The position numbers were made by a program, and so were the translations under genes. Shown here one piece after another: positions 58,250-64,000 of a stretch of 64,000 nucleotides of DNA. How positions within the stretch are numbered: position 1 is the first letter of the stretch; every line of letters starts with the position of its first letter. The stretch spans positions 68,744,253 to 68,808,252 of the forward strand of contig CM042688.1 of the NCBI GenBank assembly GCA_023614405.1. Direction: 5' to 3'. Under the pieces are notes generated by a model that was not told the origin of the DNA, did not search any database, and saw only the letters and a program-made list of their open reading frames with translations. This stretch comes from Avena insularis (lineage: Eukaryota > Streptophyta > Magnoliopsida > Poales > Poaceae).

Positions 58250-59075
58250 TCTTAAGCTTAGTAGATGTAGTAGTTGTGCCATCATGCCGATTGGGAGTAG
58301 GTTGCTGGGTCTCATCGGCTAGATCCGGCGCGTCCTCTGCTCCATCTTCCTCGACGCCCTTCTCTAGTGGCAAGAGCGGTGGCATGGGAGAAGATCTGAG
58401 CGCGGCATCTCCGACAATAAGGCCGTCCTCCCTTTCTTCTGGAGGCTCTCTGAGCTGGTGCTCTTCCGCGGTGCCACGCAGTCGCCATCGCTGCTGTCTG
58501 ACGAGCTTCCATGGTGGAAGCTTAGCTCCAAAGGCAGATATGGTGAGGCCTCTTTCAATAAGCGGTTCTTGGGTTCTTCGTGGTGCGGGAGTTCGAGGCC
58601 CCCGAACCCCTTTTTGGCCGGCCATGGCGGCCCGGCGGAGGAGATTCCCGTGGCGGCGACCTTCGGCAGCAGAAGAACTTGGGGAGTGAGTGATACTGCT
58701 TTTCCCTGGAGTATCCCATCGGCAACGCATGTTCGTCTGCCGAATCTAGTCACTGACAGACATCACCTCCAGGCCCCGACGATGGTGTCGTCCCAAGGTG
58801 TTCTCTAGCTCCAGCGGAGGCCCTATTCTGGTCGTGCGGCGAAGTCCCTTTCTTCCCCAGCTCCATGTGGCCTTGATGGATCTGGTGGAGGTGCTAGCTG
58901 CTTGAGGCCAGAGCTCACTGGCGGTGTCGGTGGACCCGATTGCTTTTTCTGCAAAGTAGTGAGGTTTTGTTTTGCAAGTTGGAAGGACTCAGTTTCTATT
59001 GTTCATTTTGTTGGGGTCCTTTATGTAAATTGTACCACACCGTTTTATTGTTAATGTAGTATCCAGGCCCTTGGT
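58250..59075 (+). mobile_element. Third, degenerate copy of the short retroposon family
   Basis: Contains CCCGATTGCTTTTTCTG (about 58938), GGGGTCCTTTATGTAAATTGTA and TTAATGTAGTATCCAGGCCC near the end, matching the other copies, but lacks a clear hairpin and A-tail. Ends are approximate. Confidence 0.4.
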
Positions 59076-59279
59076 GTCACGGATCCGTTGACCGCTAAAG
59101 TTCTAGCCCTGCCTGATGGGCAAATTAAGGGGCATTTCTGTGTGGAAAAGAAGGCCTTCCATCTTTGGTTTCCTGAATGGTCAAATTGATTTGTTCTACT
59201 AGTACTAGTTTTTGTCCTTTTTACTCTTTGATCTTTCTCCATCTCTGTAATGTCCTTGACCTCCGCGTAACTCGATGAG

Positions 59280-59350
59280 CTGTGTTAGCTCTCTTTTTTA
59301 ATATAATCCAGGTAGGGGGTCACCCCCTCCCGAAGTTCATTAAAAAAGGA
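59280..59350 (+). repeat. 3' end of another retroposon
   Basis: TTTAATATAATCCAGGTAGG, then a GGGGGTCACCCCC stem near 59315, then TTCATTAAAAAA. It has the same order of AT-rich run, hairpin and A-tail as the family above. Confidence 0.4.
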
Positions 59351-59640
59351 TGGTTAACCTATGGTCTTCGTGTTATACGGACCCGTCAGTTGTGCCACGT
59401 ATCTTAAATAAACTTGGAGAATTTGTATCTAGTATTTAGTCTTTTTTTATTTAGCATGTAAGTCGTTCTACTAATAACTTTGCTCGTATGTGCGAAAAGA
59501 GCATATCCACTCGTTCGGTGTTCCCAAAACAAAATCTGGTGCTATTTACCTCCGGATAGATGTAACTTTCGACCTAGAAACGGCCAGTTTCCCACTCGTG
59601 TTTCCAGGCGTGGTTCCCAAGCAAGGAAAAATCAGTGACA

Positions 59641-59810
59641 TTTTGCCCGAATTCAGCTCAAATTCACATAGTTCGGCATAAATATGAATACAGAGCAATA
59701 TTTGGCATAGTTCGGCATGAAAATAAACAAACAAAGTTCAGCATAGTTCACATATAATAAAACACAACATAGTTCGGCCTAATTCGGTCAGATCATGTTC
59801 AGCATAGCTG
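59641..59810. repeat. Degenerate CATAGTTCGGCAT repeats
   Basis: About five copies of a (G/A)CATAGTTC(G/A)(G/C)C-like word are spaced 20-45 bp inside the left end of the Harbinger relic, between the terminus and the transposase frame. Confidence 0.55.
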
Positions 59811-59861
59811 CTATGTGTTGCCCTTGCGTATCCATATGTGCTCCACCAGATCATCCTGCAG

Positions 59862-61110
59862 CTATTGATGCACTACCAGGTCTCGGATCTCCTCACGCAT
59901 GGCGATGAAGGCAGTCTGCGATGCCGGCACCTGATAATCAGGCTCTCCAAGAGGCCCATGTCTGTAGTATGGCACCTCCTGCTCGAGCGAATCCATTGGA
60001 TGCTTCCGCTCATCCTCAATGATTATGTTGTGCAAGGTCACACAACAGTTCATCACTTTTCACATCTGATCTTTTAACCAGGTCATAGCAGGGAACCGGA
60101 CAATTGCAAACCTCTGTTGGAGCACACCAAATACCGCTCCACGTCTTTCCTGCAAGATTCCTGTTCCTTGGCAAACTGAGAATGCTTGGGGAGCATGGGC
60201 TTGAGATAGTCTTCACAAATTTTGGCCAACCTGGATAGATGCCATCTGCAAGATAGTACCCCTTGTTGTAGTGGTGCCCATTGATCTCAAATTCCATAAA
60301 AGGAGCATGACCCTCAACAAGCTTGGCAAAGACATTTAAGGACTGGAGGACGTTGATTTCGTTGTTTGATCCTGCCATGCCAAAGAAGGAGTGCCAAATC
60401 CACAGATCATGTGTATCAACTGCCTCGGATATCATAGTGCATCCTCCTTTGTGGCCTTTGTACATTCTTTGCCAAGAAAATGGATAGTTCTTATAGTGTC
60501 AATGCATGTAGTCAATGCTTCCAAGCATCCTAGGAAATCATCTACTTTCATTGGCTGCGAGGATCCGAGCAGTTGTCTTCAGCATTGGGTGTTCTCAAGT
60601 ATTGTGGTCCAAAGACTACAATCATTGCCCTGCAGAACATGTACAAGCAATCGATAGCGATGGACTCAACCATGCAGAGATAGTCATCGGTACTGTCACC
60701 CGGAGCTTCGTATGCAAGCAACCTCATCACCACCATGCACTTCTATAGAGAGGAAAACCCTACCATGCTGGTGCATTCTTTCTTGCATATGAAATAGGGG
60801 TCAAACTCCTGGATGGCATGTACAATCTCGAGGAAGAGTTTCAGGGTCATCCTGAAACGACGCCAAAACGCGGCCTCTTAGTGTAGCGGCTCGTCAGCAA
60901 AGTAGTCTGCGTACAGCATGCAGTAGCCCTCCATCTGCTTCCTTGCTTTGCACTTCCGACGACTCTTTGCCGAGTCTCCACGCTTTGGTGCTGTAGTCTG
61001 CATGCCAGGCCAGGGAGCCAAGGATCCGCATGTGCTCTTCATCTTTGGTGACTGCGACAGTCTCTTCCTCTGGCAACATGGTGAACAAATCCTCATCGTC
61101 AGAGTCCATG
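59862..61110 (-). pseudogene. PIF/Harbinger (DDE_4-type) transposase, broken
   Basis: On the minus strand the start MDSDDEDLFTMLPEEETVAV (61109 down) is followed after frame changes by MVVMRLLAYEAPGDSTDDYLCM and CLYMFCRAMI (about 60,560-60,730). Then comes the plant transposon core: YKGHKGGCTMISEAVDTHDLWIWHSFFGMAG, NNEINVL, and LADGIYPGWP (about 60,240-60,460). The end is MMNCCVTLHNIIIEDERK (about 60,000-60,060). In the family the NDINVL motif supplies a catalytic aspartate; here it reads NEINVL (codon at 60358-60360), so activity would be lost. At least two frameshifts and several stops are present. Confidence 0.8.
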
Positions 61111-61589
61111 GTTGAACCAACAATATGCCGAAAACTTCACGAGCGAGGTGGGCGGGAGCTCGGAACAAAGCCGAGTTACGACGAAAGGTGGAGAAGGCGA
61201 AACAATGCCTACACTGAGGGGAAAGGATACGGCTGTAGCAACAGACCTTTCTATAGATGTGGATTCGGCTGGGCTGGGTGGGGCTTTGCCGGCGAGGACA
61301 TGGTGGCAAGTGTGCAGCCGGGAGAAAGCTTTGTGCCATGGGAGAGCTGAATCACGGTGGGAAATGGGTTGTGTTGCCGACAGGGTTGGCCCACTTTTTG
61401 CTTCATCTGGCGTTCCTAGGCGGTTCCCGGTGCCCCGGGTTCGTCCTGGGAACCCTAGATGTAAAATGGGCCAAATCCGATGAAAACTGGGCGCTTGGAA
61501 ACACGACTAGACGATTTTCTGCCATCCGAATGAAAAAAATGGTCTGGGAACGCCCTCTTGGGAATGCTAGTGGAGATTCTCTTAGCTTA

Positions 61590-63270
61590 GGGCACGTTTG
61601 GTAGCATGCATTCCCTCCAAACAGGCCAGGGCACGATGAAATCGGCCCGTTTGGTTTCCCACACAACCGATGTGTTGTGGCCAACATGCTCTGTAAAGCA
61701 CTCCAGGGACAGGCCCAACTAGAACGCTCGAATCGAGTGTTTCTGTGGAGCCATGCCCTAGAGCTGCAAAAAAGGGGCGGCGGCATACGCGTGCCATCCG
61801 CGGGGGTGCGGGCTAGAAACGGAAGTTCCCCGGCCCTTCTTCGCACCAAGAGTACCCTCACCTGTTGGGATGCCTCACCCTACGTGTTGGCCCTCCCTAA
61901 AATCCCCCTCCTCTTGATTCGACACCACAAGCGGTGCAGGCAATAGAGGCGGCCTAGATCTACCATACCCGGCGGTTCCTCCAACTCCGGGTAGTGAGTG
62001 ACGGTCATCGGCATCAAGGAGCATCTCCCTCCTTCTCCCCGGTCGTGCATCGCCATGTGTGAGGTAAGCACTGTGAATCTCTCTCCATTACTGTTTCGAG
62101 TAGGGTTGAAGCACCGATTTAGGAAGAACTTGCCATAGCTCTAGATTGTTAGGCTGATAGGATCACGTTTATCCATCAGGCAGTAGCGCTTATAGCAGTG
62201 ATTAAATCCTGGATCATGTTGTTGCACAAGAGATCTGTTAGGCGGGCTGCATTTCCTAGACTGACGTACGATCCTATGTGTGCGCGAGATCAAGAAAGGA
62301 TGGCCAATATGAACTACATCTGCAACTACAATAATGTAGAGTCTCTGAACATGCTTAGGATGAGAATATCCCCCTTCTTTGCACTTGTCGCAAGGTTAAG
62401 GATGGGTGGACTTTTGGTAGATAGCATCCACACCTCACTGTAAGAACAAGTCACGATGTTCCTTCATGTGGTTGGCCATAACCAGAGGTTTAGGGTCATC
62501 CACAACACTTTTAGAAGAAGCATGGAGACAATATCGCGCTATTTCAACCGAGTGTTGTATGCAATTGGTGAGCTGAGATACGAGATGATTAAGTCACCTA
62601 CGGGTTAAACACCTGAAAATATACGCAATAGCATGAGGTGGATGCCATATTTCAAGGTGAGCATGTGTTCCCTTGTTTTATCATTGCATCCTTCGATTGA
62701 GTCCCATGTGTTCCCATTTTCTCATTTCATCTTTGTGTACCTATAACATGATTGTATCGGTGCAATCAATGGTACTCATGTTACTGCTAGAGTTCCAAGA
62801 TCAGAATCTACATCTTACAGGGGAAGGAAGCACTACACCATCCAAAATGTACTAGTTGTTGTTGATTTCGACATGATGTTCACATATGTGCTAGCTGGTT
62901 GGGAAAGATCAGCCCATGATGCAACCATCCTTGCTGACAACATGTCCAAGCCAGATGGGATCAATATCCCTGATGGCAAGTTCTATCTAGGATATGCGGG
63001 ATATGGTTGTCGCCCTGGGATTCTTCCACCCTTCAGGTCTACCATGTACCATCTCAATGAGTTCACTTTAAGGAACAGGCCACAAAATGCCAAATAGCTC
63101 TTCAATCTTAGGCACTCTAGCCTTAGGGTTACCATTGAGAGGGCATTCGCTGCTTTGAAGAACAGGTTCAAGATCCATGATGAAAAGCCATTCCACACCT
63201 TCCCCACCCAGGTAAGGCGAGTGCTTGCATGTTGCATACTCCACAAGTGGATCTTGGGGGTATGGCTATA
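61590..63270 (+). mobile_element. Second PIF/Harbinger-like relic, left terminus visible
   Basis: GGGCACGTTTGGTAGCATGC at 61590 follows TTA (61587-61589), a usual Harbinger target trinucleotide and terminus style. A plus-strand transposase pseudogene follows. No matching right terminus is seen before the window ends, so the end given is that of the coding relic. Confidence 0.5.
62052..63270 (+). pseudogene. PIF/Harbinger transposase-like gene, damaged
   Basis: A short first exon (ATG TGT GAG, donor GTAAGC near 62061) may precede the main frame. From about 62,200 the reading gives FPRLTYDPMCARDQERMANMN-like sequence, then HVVGHNQRFRVIHNTFRRSMETISRYF (about 62,470-62,545) and MRWMPYFK. An intron begins at GTGAGC (62657). 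The next exon starts GATTGTATCGG at 62750, but the bases before it read CAT, so the acceptor AG is gone. The catalytic GAIDGTH appears as GAINGTH (AAT at 62768-62770). YVLAGWERSAHDATILAD, PDGKFYLG and TIERAFAALKNRFKI follow. A TAG near 63097 splits the C-terminal part. Confidence 0.8.
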
Positions 63271-64000
63271 ACACCCTCGAATCGGCCCTATGCAAGTTTC
63301 AGCGCTTCCCACCAAACTCGCATAGAAACGATTCAAGGACGCCCACCAAGCACTTTCGTGCGGGTGGAAAACGAAGTAATACCATTACACATTAGTCCAC
63401 AATGGAACCCACAGAACATATATATACAACGACGACTCCATGAGTCAAGAATACAGATATACAATACAGAGATCCAAATCACCTTGAAAATGATACAGCG
63501 TCCGAGTACGGACAAGATGCAAATTGGGCTAAGAGCCTTGAAGAATACCCAATGGCGTCCATAACCCTGCCCAGGCCAAGCTGGAAGGGTAACCCTGCTA
63601 ACGACGTCGAAACCTGCTAAAACAAAAGGGGTGCTGACAAAGGGCAAAGGAGAAAGAGGAGCGTCAGTACTGAGGCCAATACACGGTGAGGCTAGAATTT
63701 GGCGGTCCTCGCCTACATAGGTATGGTGGACTGAAGCGGCAGCGCAGCATGCACTAAACAACCTATAGAGACCCGATACATCTGTCGGCTATTAGAGAGT
63801 GGTAAGAAAGACCTATTCGGTTCCAACCTGATACTATCACCAAACATACCCATCCTGGTATTTCCCCCTCGAGACCAAACGAGGAAGTCGGACCAAGGAA
63901 CTCACACAGTTGGCAATTTTACTCATTCTGTTATAGTTGCAGCACTTACTAATCAGATATAGATAGCATGAGTCATCCTGAAGCATAAGTAGTGGGCAGT
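63271..64000. other. Unclassified, probably repetitive
   Basis: Sequence such as ACCCTCGAATCGGCCCTATG has the look of a dispersed grass repeat, but I cannot assign a class or see its ends. No supported gene. Confidence 0.3.

Larger units (their letters stand above)
59499..61581 (-). mobile_element. PIF/Harbinger-like transposon relic
   Basis: The left end GAGCATATCCACTCG...GTTCCCAAAAC matches the complement of the right end (GAGAATCTCCACTAG...GTTCCCAGACC) as degenerate terminal inverted repeats. A Harbinger transposase pseudogene lies between them on the minus strand. The flanking trinucleotides (AAA and TTA) do not match, so the exact ends are not proven. Confidence 0.55.

Overview
The window looks like repeat-rich chromosomal DNA of a large-genome grass, most likely a Triticeae species (wheat, barley, Aegilops or rye type). 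The grounds are an Angela/BARE-1-like Copia element, a Tat-lineage and an Athila-lineage Ty3/gypsy element, Stowaway-type MITEs with TA target duplications, PIF/Harbinger relics, and one spliced plant kinase gene. Nothing points to a bacterial, viral or organellar origin, and I found no CRISPR array or RNA gene.

Layout. Positions 1-123 hold the end of a plus-strand gene, followed by a small MITE (686-804). A degenerate L1-type LINE occupies roughly 1,041-8,051. A complete Copia element on the minus strand (8181-16695, target duplication CTAAA) follows, then a plus-strand Copia gag-protease relic (17125-18270) that itself carries a 160-bp insertion. The only intact cellular gene is a three-exon Raf-like protein kinase on the minus strand (20184-22581). 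Its GC-rich leader reaches about 23.6 kb.

A 12.5-kb Tat-lineage gypsy element (25908-38400, target duplication ATGGT) carries gag-pol on the minus strand and a multi-exon antisense gene on the plus strand. It sits in an older gypsy relic. From 41 to 59 kb there is a patchwork of LINE-like retroposon copies. A 9.7-kb gypsy element (43152-52828, target duplication GCGTA) has split a minus-strand gene in two. It encodes gag, protease and a 325-residue extra ORF, but no recognisable reverse transcriptase or integrase.

Three same-orientation copies of a short retroposon family lie at 55.2-59.1 kb. One has a 16-bp target duplication, a 3' stem-loop and an A-tail. The right end holds two abutting PIF/Harbinger relics on opposite strands.

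How the parts relate. The three full-length LTR elements can be delimited to the base because their 5-bp target duplications are perfect. Their coding regions are mostly broken. The best leads are the spliced antisense gene and the covarying hairpin repeats upstream of it in the Tat element, the RT-less gypsy element with an intact extra ORF, and the small retroposon family with a 3' hairpin.
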